DNA from: Bog-375 sp049587755 | GTDB lineage: Bacteria; Acidobacteriota; Terriglobia; Bryobacterales; Bryobacteraceae | Assembly (NCBI GenBank): GCA_049587755.1 | Contig: JBAVEN010000079.1 | Span: 168,550 to 232,549, forward strand | Reading direction: 5' to 3' | Length of the DNA: 64,000 bases | Shown here: in pieces, positions 43,002-51,586 of the stretch | Numbering within the stretch: the stretch's first letter is position 1 | Layout of the letters: every line of letters starts with the position of its first letter | Notes under the pieces: model-generated | What the model was told of the DNA's origin: nothing | The model's input: only the letters and a program-made list of their open reading frames with translations | Database searches by the model: none | Made by a program: the position numbers and the translations under genes

Positions 43002-44624
43002 GTGGTGCGCCTCAGTTATGCCTGCGGGGCCGTTGTGCCCCTGCTTGAGAAGACCATTTCCCAGGCGCTGCACGATGCCGCCGCGAAATTCTCCGACCGC
43101 GACGCGCTGGTCGTGCTTCATCAGAACGTTCGGCTGACGTGGCGTGAGTTGGATGCGGAGGCCACCCGCGTCGCCCGCGGTCTGGCCGGGCTCGGCCTGC
43201 GGCCGGGCAATCGCGCCGGCATCTGGGCCAGCAACTGCGTCGAGTGGGTGCTGTTGCAGCACGCCGCCGCGCGCTCCGGCGTGGTGCTGGTCAACGTCAA
43301 CCCGGCGTACCGCTCTTACGAATTGCGCTACGTGCTGCGCAAGTCCCGGATCCGCGCCCTTTTCCTGCACGAGAAGGATGCGCGCGCCAATTACCGCGAC
43401 ATTCTGGAAGAATCGCGCGCCGGCGAAGCGCTGGAGCTGGAACACATCGTCTGGCTGGGCACGGATTCGTGGGATGCCATGCTCGCCGGCGGCGCCGATT
43501 TCTTCGAGCGCGCCGCCCAGCCGCACGACGTCGCCAACATTCAGTACACCTCCGGCACCACCGGCTCGCCCAAAGGCGTCATGCTGACGCACCACAACCT
43601 CCTCAACAACGGCGTGGGCATGGCGCTGGGCCTCAAGGCCACCGAACGAGACCGCATCTGCGCGCCGGTGCCGCTCTACCATTGTTTCGGCTCGGTGATC
43701 GGCTCGATGGTTTCGCTATCGAGCGGCGCGGCGCTGATTCTTCCGTCGCCGCAGTTTGACGCACGCGCCACGCTCGAAGCCGTCCACGCCGAGCGCGCCA
43801 CCGCGCTCTATGGCGTCCCCACCATGTTCATCGCTCAATTGACGCACCCTGAGTTCGATCGATTCGATCTCACCAGCCTGCGCACCGGCGTGATGGCCGG
43901 CGCGCCGTGCCCCATCGAAACCATGCGCCGCGTGGTGGAGCGAATGCACGTGCCGGAGCTGACCATCGTCTACGGGCAGACCGAAACCTCGCCGGGCCTC
44001 ACCATGTCGGCCGCGGACGATCCGCTGGAGCTCCGCGTCACCACCGTGGGCAAGCCGCTGCCCAACACCGAGATTCAGATTGTCGATCCGCGCACCGGCG
44101 CCCATCTCCCCATCGGCGAGCAGGGCGAGCTTTGCGCGCGCGGCTACATGGTCATGAGAGGCTACGACCAGGACCAGGCGGCGACCGACGCCGTGATCGA
44201 TTCCGAGGGTTGGCTGCACACCGGCGATCTGGCCGCGATGCGGCCCGACCATTACTTCAGCTTCCGCGGTCGCGCCAAGGACACCATCATCCGCGGCGGC
44301 GAAAACATTTACCCGCGCGAAGTGGAGGAGTTTCTGCACACCCACCCCGCCATCGCCGACGTTTACGTGGTCGGCCTCCCCGATGCCAAGCTGGGCGAGA
44401 CCGTGGTGGCCTGGATTCAACTTTCGCCCGGCGCCACCGCCACCGAAGAGGAGATCCGCGATTTCTGCCGCGGCAAAATCGCGTATTTCAAGATCCCGCA
44501 GTACATACGCTTCGTCGAGAGCTTCCCCATGACGGTGACCAAGAAGGTGCAAAAGTTCCTCATGCGCGAGCAGGAGATTCGCGAGCGCGGCCTGGAAGAT
44601 GTAGCCCGCGAAGCCACGGCGTGA
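43002..44624 (+). CDS. Acyl-CoA synthetase (AMP-forming), medium/long-chain fatty acid type
   Basis: 540 residues with a GTG start. Adenylate-forming family: P-loop-like YTSGTTGSPKGVMLTHHNL (about 184-202), VPLYHCFGSVIGSMVSL, VYGQTETSPGLTM, hinge GWLHTGDLA and the catalytic-lysine region FPMTVTKKVQKFLMRE. It activates an acyl chain to acyl-AMP and then acyl-CoA, most like FadD-type or 2-subfamily ligases of short to medium chains. It stands alone, between leuA (divergent) and a Gfo/Idh gene. Substrate cannot be fixed from sequence. Confidence 0.88.
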   Translation: MVRLSYACGAVVPLLEKTISQALHDAAAKFSDRDALVVLHQNVRLTWRELDAEATRVARGLAGLGLRPGNRAGIWASNCVEWVLLQHAAARSGVVLVNVNPAYRSYELRYVLRKSRIRALFLHEKDARANYRDILEESRAGEALELEHIVWLGTDSWDAMLAGGADFFERAAQPHDVANIQYTSGTTGSPKGVMLTHHNLLNNGVGMALGLKATERDRICAPVPLYHCFGSVIGSMVSLSSGAALILPSPQFDARATLEAVHAERATALYGVPTMFIAQLTHPEFDRFDLTSLRTGVMAGAPCPIETMRRVVERMHVPELTIVYGQTETSPGLTMSAADDPLELRVTTVGKPLPNTEIQIVDPRTGAHLPIGEQGELCARGYMVMRGYDQDQAATDAVIDSEGWLHTGDLAAMRPDHYFSFRGRAKDTIIRGGENIYPREVEEFLHTHPAIADVYVVGLPDAKLGETVVAWIQLSPGATATEEEIRDFCRGKIAYFKIPQYIRFVESFPMTVTKKVQKFLMREQEIRERGLEDVAREATA

Positions 44625-44678
44625 GAGCGCGGGGGCCGCGCGGTATGCTGTATTCTGGGCAAGCGAAAGGAGAGGTTC

Positions 44679-46025
44679 ATGAGCGCTGATTGTTCCCGCC
44701 GCCGCTTCCTCAAAGGCGCAACCACGGCCGGCGGCCTGCTGGCGGCCAAGACTGTTTTACTCGATGCCGGGGCTGCGTTCGCCGCGGCGGGGCCTGCCGC
44801 GGCCAGCGACCGCGTGCGCTTCGGCATGATCGGTATCGGCATGCAAGGTTCCGGTCTGCTGCGCGGTTCCATCTCGCTCCCCGGCATCGAATGTGGCGGC
44901 GCCGCGGACCTTTGGGACGGCCGCCATACGCTCGCCCGTGAGATCACCGACAACCCCAACCTGCCCGTGAGCCGCCGCTATCAGGAGCTGCTGGCGCGCA
45001 CCGACATCGATTGCATCGTTGCCGCCGTGCCCGATCATTGGCACAAGCGCGTGGTCGTCGATGCCTGCAACGCGGGCAAGGATATCTACTGCGAAAAACC
45101 CATGTCGCACACCGCCCCCGAGGGTTACGACATGGTGGAAGCCGCGCGCAAGAACAATCGCATCGTGCAGATTGGCTCGCAGCGGGTCAGCTCCGCGCTT
45201 TGCGCCAAGGCGCGCGAGCTCTACCGGAACGGCGCCATCGGCGACGTGGAGATGGTGGAGCTGACCTATGGCCGCAACAGTCCCAACGGCGCCTGGGTGT
45301 ATCCTCCGCCGTCGGATTTTACTGTGCAGACGATGGACTGGGATACCTGGCTGAACGACGCGCCGAAGATTCCCATCGACGCCATCCGTTTCGCGCGCTG
45401 GCGCTGCTGGAAAGAATACGGCACCGGCGTGGGCGGCGACTTGATGGTCCACCTGCTCAGCGGAATGCTGTTCACGCTGGGTTGGAACGAGCCGCCGCGT
45501 TCGGCATCGGCGCTCGGCGGCATCGTCCGCTGGAAGGACGGCCGCAACATGCCGGACCTGCACGCCGTCCTGTTCGACTACCACGGCGTCCCGGTCTATC
45601 TCCGCCTGACTCTGGGCACCGAGACCCCGGAGCAGGCCCGGTTTATGGGGCCGAAAGGCATCCTCCTGGCCGGCGAAGACGCCCTTCACTTTGCGCCGCA
45701 AAGTGGCGTCGATACGTCGCCCAGTTACTACTCCGGCGGATTCCCGGCCAAGATGCGCGCCGAGTATGTGAAACAGTGGCACGCCGAACACGATCCGCCA
45801 TTGGGAAAAGAGCCGCTACCCTCCGAGACCACCTATCAAGGCCGCGATTGGGATGACGTCAAGCCGCACCTCTGGAATTTCTTCCAGGCCGTGAAGTCGC
45901 GCCAGCCGGTGGTAGAGGACGCCGTCTTCGGCAACCACGCCGCCATTGCCTGCCATATGGCCAACGAAAGCTACTTCCGCCAGAAGCCCGTCTTCTGGGA
46001 TGTGGCGACGCACACCATCAAGTAA
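44679..46025 (+). CDS. Tat-exported Gfo/Idh/MocA-family protein
   Basis: 448 residues with GGAGAGG just upstream. Twin-arginine signal SRRRFLKGATTAGGLLAAK. Rossmann VRFGMIGIGMQGSGLL; VAAVPDHWHKRVVVDACNAGKDIYCEKPMS (EKP motif); then the C-terminal domain with WKEYGTGVGGDLMVHLLS (conserved His) and YYSGGFPAKMRAEYVKQWHAEH. A periplasmic member of a group very abundant in Solibacter-like genomes; probably acts on sugar or glycoside. It ends 4 bases before a terminator-bearing repeat. Confidence 0.9.
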   Translation: MSADCSRRRFLKGATTAGGLLAAKTVLLDAGAAFAAAGPAAASDRVRFGMIGIGMQGSGLLRGSISLPGIECGGAADLWDGRHTLAREITDNPNLPVSRRYQELLARTDIDCIVAAVPDHWHKRVVVDACNAGKDIYCEKPMSHTAPEGYDMVEAARKNNRIVQIGSQRVSSALCAKARELYRNGAIGDVEMVELTYGRNSPNGAWVYPPPSDFTVQTMDWDTWLNDAPKIPIDAIRFARWRCWKEYGTGVGGDLMVHLLSGMLFTLGWNEPPRSASALGGIVRWKDGRNMPDLHAVLFDYHGVPVYLRLTLGTETPEQARFMGPKGILLAGEDALHFAPQSGVDTSPSYYSGGFPAKMRAEYVKQWHAEHDPPLGKEPLPSETTYQGRDWDDVKPHLWNFFQAVKSRQPVVEDAVFGNHAAIACHMANESYFRQKPVFWDVATHTIK

Positions 46026-46029
46026 GGCT

Positions 46030-46081
46030 CGTGGCGCAGGCTGTCAAGCCTGCTGAGCCGAGAGTCATCTCGGCTTTTCTT
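46030..46081 (+). terminator. Terminator-bearing repeat (GAGCCGAGA type)
   Basis: CGTGGCGCAGGCTGTCAAGCCTGC (hairpin GCAGGCT/AGCCTGC), then GAGCCGAGA-gtca-TCTCGGCTTTTCTT. Sits directly behind the Gfo/Idh gene. Confidence 0.8.
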
Positions 46082-46138
46082 GCCGCTATTTGAAGGAAAG
46101 GCAACGCGAACACCGGCGCGGAGCCTCCGTTTTGGCCT

Positions 46139-46540
46139 TCATCGTATGATCAAGTTGCCGAGGGCCTCCGCAAGATCGGTCAGGACCCTCGGCGTGCCAC
46201 CAAAGGGAATCAGGAAGATCAACCCGCAGGAATAACCTCCAAACCCGACAAACAGGGCAACGAACTTGATAGTCCAGTGGAGCGGAACTGGCGAGAGAAC
46301 ACCGGATTTCAGGACAAGCAATGCGGCGCCTAGTTCAGCGGCCAAGAAAAGCCCCGAAGCAACGTTGGCGGCGCGGTTTAGATCATCCGATAGTTGCTGT
46401 GCCTCCGGACCTTCATACACTATGTCGCCGCGCTCGAAGCCAAAACTAAGCGCGGCGATGAGGAACCCAGAGGCCACTACGAACAACGTAGCCGCGAGGA
46501 TCAAGGACAGCGCCGCTCGGGCAACCTTCCCGGATACCAC
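46139..46540 (-). CDS. Small integral membrane protein, unknown
   Basis: 133 residues with three or four hydrophobic segments (about 8-32, 62-80, 87-112 and a shorter one at the C-terminus). The loop EGPEAQQLSDDLNRAAN lies between the first two. I recognise no domain. Single gene with no clear partner; it is bounded by a terminator repeat on one side and the serine-hydrolase relic on the other. Confidence 0.55.
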   Translation of the reverse strand: MVSGKVARAALSLILAATLFVVASGFLIAALSFGFERGDIVYEGPEAQQLSDDLNRAANVASGLFLAAELGAALLVLKSGVLSPVPLHWTIKFVALFVGFGGYSCGLIFLIPFGGTPRVLTDLAEALGNLIIR

Positions 46541-46638
46541 GCCCTGCTCGCTCCTTCACAACGTGTGACGGACATAGGCGCGGAATATTGCAGAGGCCAT
46601 CAAATTCGCGTCAGTCCGCGCTTTGCGGCTTCCCACCC

Positions 46639-46740
46639 CTACTCCACAATCGCCTGCGTTACCGCGTTCTCGAAGCTACGCTGAATCGGGGGATCCTTTT
46701 GTACATGAACAGCGTCATTATCCTTATCGGAAGTTGTTGC
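46639..46740 (-). pseudogene. C-terminal relic of a second serine hydrolase gene
   Basis: The end of this minus-strand frame, IQRSFENAVTQAIVE, matches the C-terminus of the intact serine hydrolase at 48122-49390 (VQRDFENAVMQAIIE). The DNA is also alike. Upstream of about 20 codons the similarity ends. So a second, almost wholly deleted copy lies on the other side of the glycosyltransferase gene. Confidence 0.65.
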
Positions 46741-46782
46741 CTGTTCCTCGCGGCGACGCTTTAACGGAAAAAGGGGTTTGAG

Positions 46783-48045
46783 CTGAAACGGGTTCTGTTT
46801 GCGACTATCGGGTCTCTCGGCGATCTGCATCCGTGCCTTGCCTTGGCGCTCGAGCTACAGCGGCGCGGTCATCGGGTGACGGTCGCTTCTACCGGGTTCT
46901 ACCGGTCGAAAGTGGAAGAGCTGGGGATCGGATTCTTCGCGCTGCGTCCCGATTGGGACCCCAACGCTCGCGAGTTGATCCGCCAATGCGAGGACCTGAA
47001 GAGCGGGCCGGAGGTGCTCTTCCGGAGACTGGTCCTGCCGCACCTGCGAGACACCTATGAGGATCTTCTCACCGCTGCCGCCGGCGCTGACCTGATGATC
47101 GTGGGGGAGTTGGTCTATGCCGCTCCCCTGGTTGCGGAGAAGCTCGGGCTGCGATGGGCGTCGGCGATTCTTTCGCCCGCCTCTTTCCTCTCGGCCCACG
47201 ACCCCTCGGTGCTGGTCAACGCGCCGGGCCTCATCCACTTGCGCAGGTTGGGTTGGCGGGTCTATCGGGCCGCGCTGAATATTGGCCGAATGGGTATCCG
47301 GCATTGGTTCGATCCGGTGCGGCGTTTGCGCCGCGAGGAGGGACTGCGGGTGGATTGCGACCCGTTGTTTCGCGACAAATTCTCGCCGGATTTGGTGCTG
47401 GCGCTTTTCTCGCCCTGCCTGGCGCAGCCGCAGCCGGACTGGCCTCCCCATACCGTGCAACCCGGTTTCGTTCACTTCGACCGCCAGGGACCGGGCGCCG
47501 ATTTCTCCTCTCCCGAGCTGGCTGCCTTTCTAGCTGCGGGACCGGCGCCGATAGTTTTCACGCTGGGGTCCACGGCGGTGCACAATCCGGGCGATTTTTA
47601 CGACGCGAGCGTGGAGGCAACCAAACGGCTGGGTGCGCGGGCGCTGCTGCTGATGGGCTCAAATGCGGCGCCTCGGGTAAGTTCGCCGGAGGTTCTGGCG
47701 TTGCCCTATGCACCGTACTCGCAGATCTTCCCTCATGCAGCGGCGATCGTGCATCAAGGCGGGTCGGGAACGGTCGGCCAGGCCCTGCGGGCAGGGCGGC
47801 CGATGCTCATCGTTCCGTACGGATGGGACCAGCCTGACAACGCGGCACGCGTGGAGCGGCTGGGGGTTGGGCTCCATGTGCCACGGAGCAAATATTCGGC
47901 TTCGACCGCAGCAGTATCACTGGAGAGGCTGTTGCGAGATCCGCGTTTCGCTACGCGTGCGGCGGAAGCAGCGGCGCTGCTACGGAAGGAAGATGGACTG
48001 ACCGCGGCTTGCGATGCGATCGAGTCGGTGCTGGGGTATCCGTAG
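46783..48045 (+). CDS. UDP-glucosyltransferase-like GT-B glycosyltransferase with CTG start
   Basis: About 420 residues if read from CTG at 46783 (AAGGGG six bases upstream). From there the sequence begins KRVLFATIGSLGDLHPCLALALELQRRGH, the expected first strand, glycine loop and His of the family. ATG, GTG and TTG are all absent in this frame before a TTG at 46843, which would cut the loop off. C-terminal donor site: HAAAIVHQGGSGTVGQALRAGRPMLIVPYGWDQPDNAARV. Relatives act on sterols, macrolides or glycolipids. It lies between a serine hydrolase gene and its relic. Confidence 0.82.
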   Translation: MKRVLFATIGSLGDLHPCLALALELQRRGHRVTVASTGFYRSKVEELGIGFFALRPDWDPNARELIRQCEDLKSGPEVLFRRLVLPHLRDTYEDLLTAAAGADLMIVGELVYAAPLVAEKLGLRWASAILSPASFLSAHDPSVLVNAPGLIHLRRLGWRVYRAALNIGRMGIRHWFDPVRRLRREEGLRVDCDPLFRDKFSPDLVLALFSPCLAQPQPDWPPHTVQPGFVHFDRQGPGADFSSPELAAFLAAGPAPIVFTLGSTAVHNPGDFYDASVEATKRLGARALLLMGSNAAPRVSSPEVLALPYAPYSQIFPHAAAIVHQGGSGTVGQALRAGRPMLIVPYGWDQPDNAARVERLGVGLHVPRSKYSASTAAVSLERLLRDPRFATRAAEAAALLRKEDGLTAACDAIESVLGYP

Positions 48046-48121
48046 ACTCAGCGGGCAAATCGGGTACAGGCACGAAGTTTCGCAAAGGCAGCGAATTCGT
48101 GCCAAGTCCCCAGCTTGCACC

Positions 48122-49390
48122 TTACTCGATGATGGCCTGCATCACCGCGTTTTCGAAATCGCGCTGCACCAGCGGGATCTGCGTCTGAATCATGATCACG
48201 GTGACCATCTTCTCCTTTGGCTCGACCCACACCTGCGTGCCGAATGCGCCGTCCCAGCCGAAGCTGCCGTTGGCGACGCGCAGACCCGCCGCCACGTTGT
48301 CTTCCACCACCTGCACGATCAGGCCGAAACCCATTCCGTGCGCTGGCCGCCCCAGCTTTCCGTCGAACATATCGCCGACGTGGTTGGAGGCCATCAGTTC
48401 CACCGTGCGCGGGCTCAAAAAGCGCTTGCCGTTCAGCTCGCCGCCGTTCAGCAGCATCTGCCCAAATTGCAAGTAATCCGCGGCGGTCGACATCAGGCCG
48501 CCGGCGCCGGAAAAGTATGTGTTGCTCGAAAAGCCGTCCTGGTTCGCGCTTTTCTCCAGCCCATTCGGCGTCTTCCGGTATAGAGTGACAAGGCGCGGCC
48601 GCTTGTCGTCGGGCGGATAGAAGAAAGTGTCCTTCATGCCGAGCGGCTCGAAGATGCGGGTTCGCAGAAACTCATCGTACGTCTGGCCGGAGACAATTTC
48701 GACGATGCGCGAAAGCGTGTCGGGGCCGGCGCCGCCGCTGTACGCCCATTGCGTTCCGGGCTGAAAATCGAGCGGGATAGTGGCCAGTTTCGGCACGTAG
48801 CTCGCCAGCGTGTCGGCAGGCCCGCGCGGCGCCAGTTTCGCCGCCAGCCTTACCCCAAAGCCGCCGCTCACCGTGCTCACCAGGCCCGAGGTGTGGGTGA
48901 GCAGGTCTTGAATGGTGATCTCGCGGTTGACGGGAATCGTGTAGAAGTCGGGCTCCTCGGCCGCGCCGCGCACGGGGCCCGCCGCGTGTTCGCGCGGCAT
49001 CGCCACTTTCATGTCGCGGAACTCCGGCAGGAATTTGGAAACCGGATCGCTCAGGCGGATCTTGCCCTCTTCCACCAGCATCATCACAGCCACGCCGGTG
49101 ATCGGCTTCGACATCGAAGCCAGCCGGAAGATGGCGTCCTTTTCCATCGGCTTCTTCGATTCGATGTCCATCAGGCCGTGCGCTTTAAAATGGACCACGC
49201 GGCCGCGCCGCGCCACCGCCGTAACAGCCCCCGAAATCTCTCCTGCCTCGATGTGCCGCTGGATCGATTCGTGGATCCGCTGCAGACGTTCCGTCGACAT
49301 GCCGGCATCTTCCGGTTTCGCTGCCGGCAGCGATGCCGCCACCATCGGCCATGCGGCCATCGCGAGAGCGAGACTTCTGAATGAGAACAT
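48122..49390 (-). CDS. Exported serine hydrolase, beta-lactamase/esterase fold
   Basis: 422 residues from the ATG at 49390 (MFSFRSLALAMAAWPMVAASLPA, signal peptide). Class C/EstB-type fold: SxxK motif in FRLASMSKPITGVAVM, LLTHTSGLVSTV, the tyrosine motif in WAYSGGAGPDTL (YSG), and C-terminal GFGLIVQVVEDNVAAG...SFGWDGAFGTQVWVEP. Such proteins are D-alanyl peptidases, esterases or lactamases; no specific one can be named. It is convergent with the glycosyltransferase gene at 46783 and has a truncated paralogue at 46639. Confidence 0.87.
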   Translation of the reverse strand: MFSFRSLALAMAAWPMVAASLPAAKPEDAGMSTERLQRIHESIQRHIEAGEISGAVTAVARRGRVVHFKAHGLMDIESKKPMEKDAIFRLASMSKPITGVAVMMLVEEGKIRLSDPVSKFLPEFRDMKVAMPREHAAGPVRGAAEEPDFYTIPVNREITIQDLLTHTSGLVSTVSGGFGVRLAAKLAPRGPADTLASYVPKLATIPLDFQPGTQWAYSGGAGPDTLSRIVEIVSGQTYDEFLRTRIFEPLGMKDTFFYPPDDKRPRLVTLYRKTPNGLEKSANQDGFSSNTYFSGAGGLMSTAADYLQFGQMLLNGGELNGKRFLSPRTVELMASNHVGDMFDGKLGRPAHGMGFGLIVQVVEDNVAAGLRVANGSFGWDGAFGTQVWVEPKEKMVTVIMIQTQIPLVQRDFENAVMQAIIE

Positions 49391-49691
49391 ATCGGTCACC
49401 TCGGTCCATGTTATCCGCATATGCGCGCCAATGGGGAAACGCCATACAGGGCGTGGCAGCAGCAGGCTCCGTCGAGCATGTGGGGCAGGTTGATAACCTG
49501 CGCACCGATTGTCAATCGGTGCAGCCGGGCGCCGCCCGGTCGGGAGGTCGCACCCGCCTGTTTGGCTGCTACTCTGCGTTCATCTGTGGCCCCAAAGTCG
49601 TCTTCGGACCCTTTCAGCAGCTTGTCAGAAAATGCTCCACTAACACCGCGCGCGCTCGCCGGCGAGTTGTTAATATCGAGGTCGTACGCGT
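49391..49691. other. Intergenic stretch with REP-like unit
   Basis: No gene. It contains REP-like copy A4 (49480-49544) and presumably the divergent promoters of the serine hydrolase and paaK-type genes. Confidence 0.6.
49480..49544 (+). repeat. Two-hairpin REP-like repeat, copy A4
   Basis: GTGGGGCAGGTTGATAACCTGC, then GCACCGATTGTCAATCGGTGC, then CAGCCGGGCGCCGCCCGG. Almost identical to copy A3 apart from the compensated second stem. Confidence 0.78.
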
Positions 49692-51035
49692 ATGACCGTC
49701 GTGACCACCGGGCGCACCAGTGCAACTCCGTTTCAGGCTGAAAGCGCGCCGGACTATCTGCCCGCCGCTATCCTGCGCGAGCTGCAGCTCAGCCGGCTGC
49801 GCAGCATTATCGAGCGGGCTTGGTCGAACGTGTCGTTGTACCGTTCGCGCATCGAGCAGAGCGGCTTCGATCCCGGCGATCTCGAAAGCCTGGACGACAT
49901 CGCCGCCCTGCCGTTCACCACCAAGGCCGACCTGCGCGACACGTATCCCTTCGGTCTCTTCGCCAGCCCGATGGAGGATATCGTGCGGTTGCACGCTTCC
50001 AGCGGCACCACCGGCAAGCCGATCGTGGTGGCTTACACACGCCAGGACGTGGATGTCTGGACCTCGGTGATGGTGCGCAGTTTCGCCATGTGCGGGCTGC
50101 ACGCCGGCGACATCGTACAAAACGCGTATGGCTACGGGCTTTTCACCGGCGGCCTGGGAGCGCACTATGGCGCGGAGGGTCTGGGCGCCACGGTGATCCC
50201 CATCTCCGGCGGAAACACCGACCGCCAGATCATGGTGATGCGCGATTTCGGCGTCACTGCCGTCTGCTGCACGCCCAGTTACTTTCTGCACCTGATCGAA
50301 CGCGCCGGCCAGCTTGGTGTGGATATCCGCGCCCTGCCCTTGCGCGCCGGCGTCTTCGGCGCCGAGCCGTGGACCGCCTCCATGCGCAAGCGCATCGAGA
50401 GCCTCGCCGGCATCCAGGCGTTCGACATCTACGGCCTCTCGGAAGTGATCGGGCCCGGCGTGGCCGTCGAATGCGCGCACCAGGACGGCCTGCACATTTT
50501 CGAGGATCACTTCTACCCGGAAATTGTCGACCCGGAAACCGGCCGCGTGTTGCCGGAGGGCGAAGAAGGCGAGCTGGTGCTCACCACGCTCAGCAAGCAG
50601 GCGATGCCGATGATCCGCTACCGCACGCGCGATATTACCGCGCTCATGCCGGGCGCGTGCCCCTGCGGGCGATCGCTGCGGCGGATGCGGCGCATCGGGC
50701 GCCGCAGCGACGACATGCTGATCGTGCGCGGCGTCAACGTATACCCATCCCAGGTGGAAGCGGCGCTGCTCGAAGTGGAAGGTACCCTGCCGCATTACCA
50801 GATCATCCTCACTTCGGAGCACGGCCTGGATCGGATCGAGGTCCAGGTTGAGGTGACCCCGGAGACGTTCAGCGATCAGATCGGCGTGCTCGAACGGTTG
50901 AACCAGCGGATCTCCGACTCGCTCGAGCACGTGCTGGGAATCCGCGCGCAGGTGACGCTGGTCGAACCGCTCACCATTCAGCGCAGCGAAGGAAAGGCCC
51001 GCCGGGTGATCGACCGCCGCGCGGTGCAGCCATGA
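49692..51035 (+). CDS. paaK: Phenylacetate-CoA ligase family protein
   Basis: 447 residues. Adenylate-forming core: LHASSGTTGKPIVVAYTRQDV (about 101-121), the PaaK segment GGNTDRQIMVMRDFGVTAVCCTPSY, IYGLSEVIGPGVA and RYRTRDI. The C-terminal AMP-binding_C_2 domain includes IGRRSDDMLIVRGVNVYPSQVE. It activates phenylacetate to its CoA thioester. The next gene overlaps it by four bases (ATGA) and encodes tandem ACT domains, a known paaK partner arrangement in bacteria. No paaABCDE oxygenase is here. Confidence 0.88.
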   Translation: MTVVTTGRTSATPFQAESAPDYLPAAILRELQLSRLRSIIERAWSNVSLYRSRIEQSGFDPGDLESLDDIAALPFTTKADLRDTYPFGLFASPMEDIVRLHASSGTTGKPIVVAYTRQDVDVWTSVMVRSFAMCGLHAGDIVQNAYGYGLFTGGLGAHYGAEGLGATVIPISGGNTDRQIMVMRDFGVTAVCCTPSYFLHLIERAGQLGVDIRALPLRAGVFGAEPWTASMRKRIESLAGIQAFDIYGLSEVIGPGVAVECAHQDGLHIFEDHFYPEIVDPETGRVLPEGEEGELVLTTLSKQAMPMIRYRTRDITALMPGACPCGRSLRRMRRIGRRSDDMLIVRGVNVYPSQVEAALLEVEGTLPHYQIILTSEHGLDRIEVQVEVTPETFSDQIGVLERLNQRISDSLEHVLGIRAQVTLVEPLTIQRSEGKARRVIDRRAVQP

Positions 51036-51463
51036 AACTCCACCAGCTTTCCGTTTTTTCCGAGAACAAGCCCGGCCACGTCATCGCGCCCTGCCGCCTG
51101 CTGGCCCGCGAAGGCATCGATATCCAGGCGCTGGCGCTGGCCGATACCGAGCGCTTTGGCATCCTGCGCATGATCGTCTCCGACTGGCGCCGGGCGAAGG
51201 GTCTGCTCGAGCAAGCGGGCTCGGTGGTGAAGGTCACCGAGGTGCTGGCCGTCGAGGTCCCGGACCGCCCCGGCGGCCTCGCTGACGTTCTCGAAGCCTT
51301 TGTCGGCACCTCCATCAACATCGAGTATATGTACGCGTTCCCCTTCGTGCGCGGCGAGAAAGCGGTGCTCATCTTCCGCTTCGATCAACCCGATGCCGCC
51401 ATCGCCCGCCTGCAAGAGCGCGGCTTCCAGGTGCTCTCCAGCGGCGCCCTGGAAGAGAAATAG
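51032..51463 (+). CDS. Tandem ACT-domain protein
   Basis: 143 residues: two ACT domains (KLHQLSVFSENKPGHVIAPCRLLAREGIDIQALALAD, 1-70; VTEVLAVEVPDRPGGLADVLEAFVGTSINIEYMYAF, 71-140), a small amino-acid-binding fold. Overlaps paaK by four bases, so co-translated. It may sense an aromatic amino acid and tune the ligase, but this is inferred from gene pairing. Confidence 0.85.
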   Translation: MKLHQLSVFSENKPGHVIAPCRLLAREGIDIQALALADTERFGILRMIVSDWRRAKGLLEQAGSVVKVTEVLAVEVPDRPGGLADVLEAFVGTSINIEYMYAFPFVRGEKAVLIFRFDQPDAAIARLQERGFQVLSSGALEEK

Positions 51464-51586
51464 CGCGCGTTCGTCAACTGCCCCGACGGGCGGCGCCAAC
51501 AATCGGGGCGGCGACCCTGAGCGAGCACGTGAGGCGCAGGTTGCAATGGCGGGGCAACTGTGCCAGGATTTTGCCGGGGTCCTACG

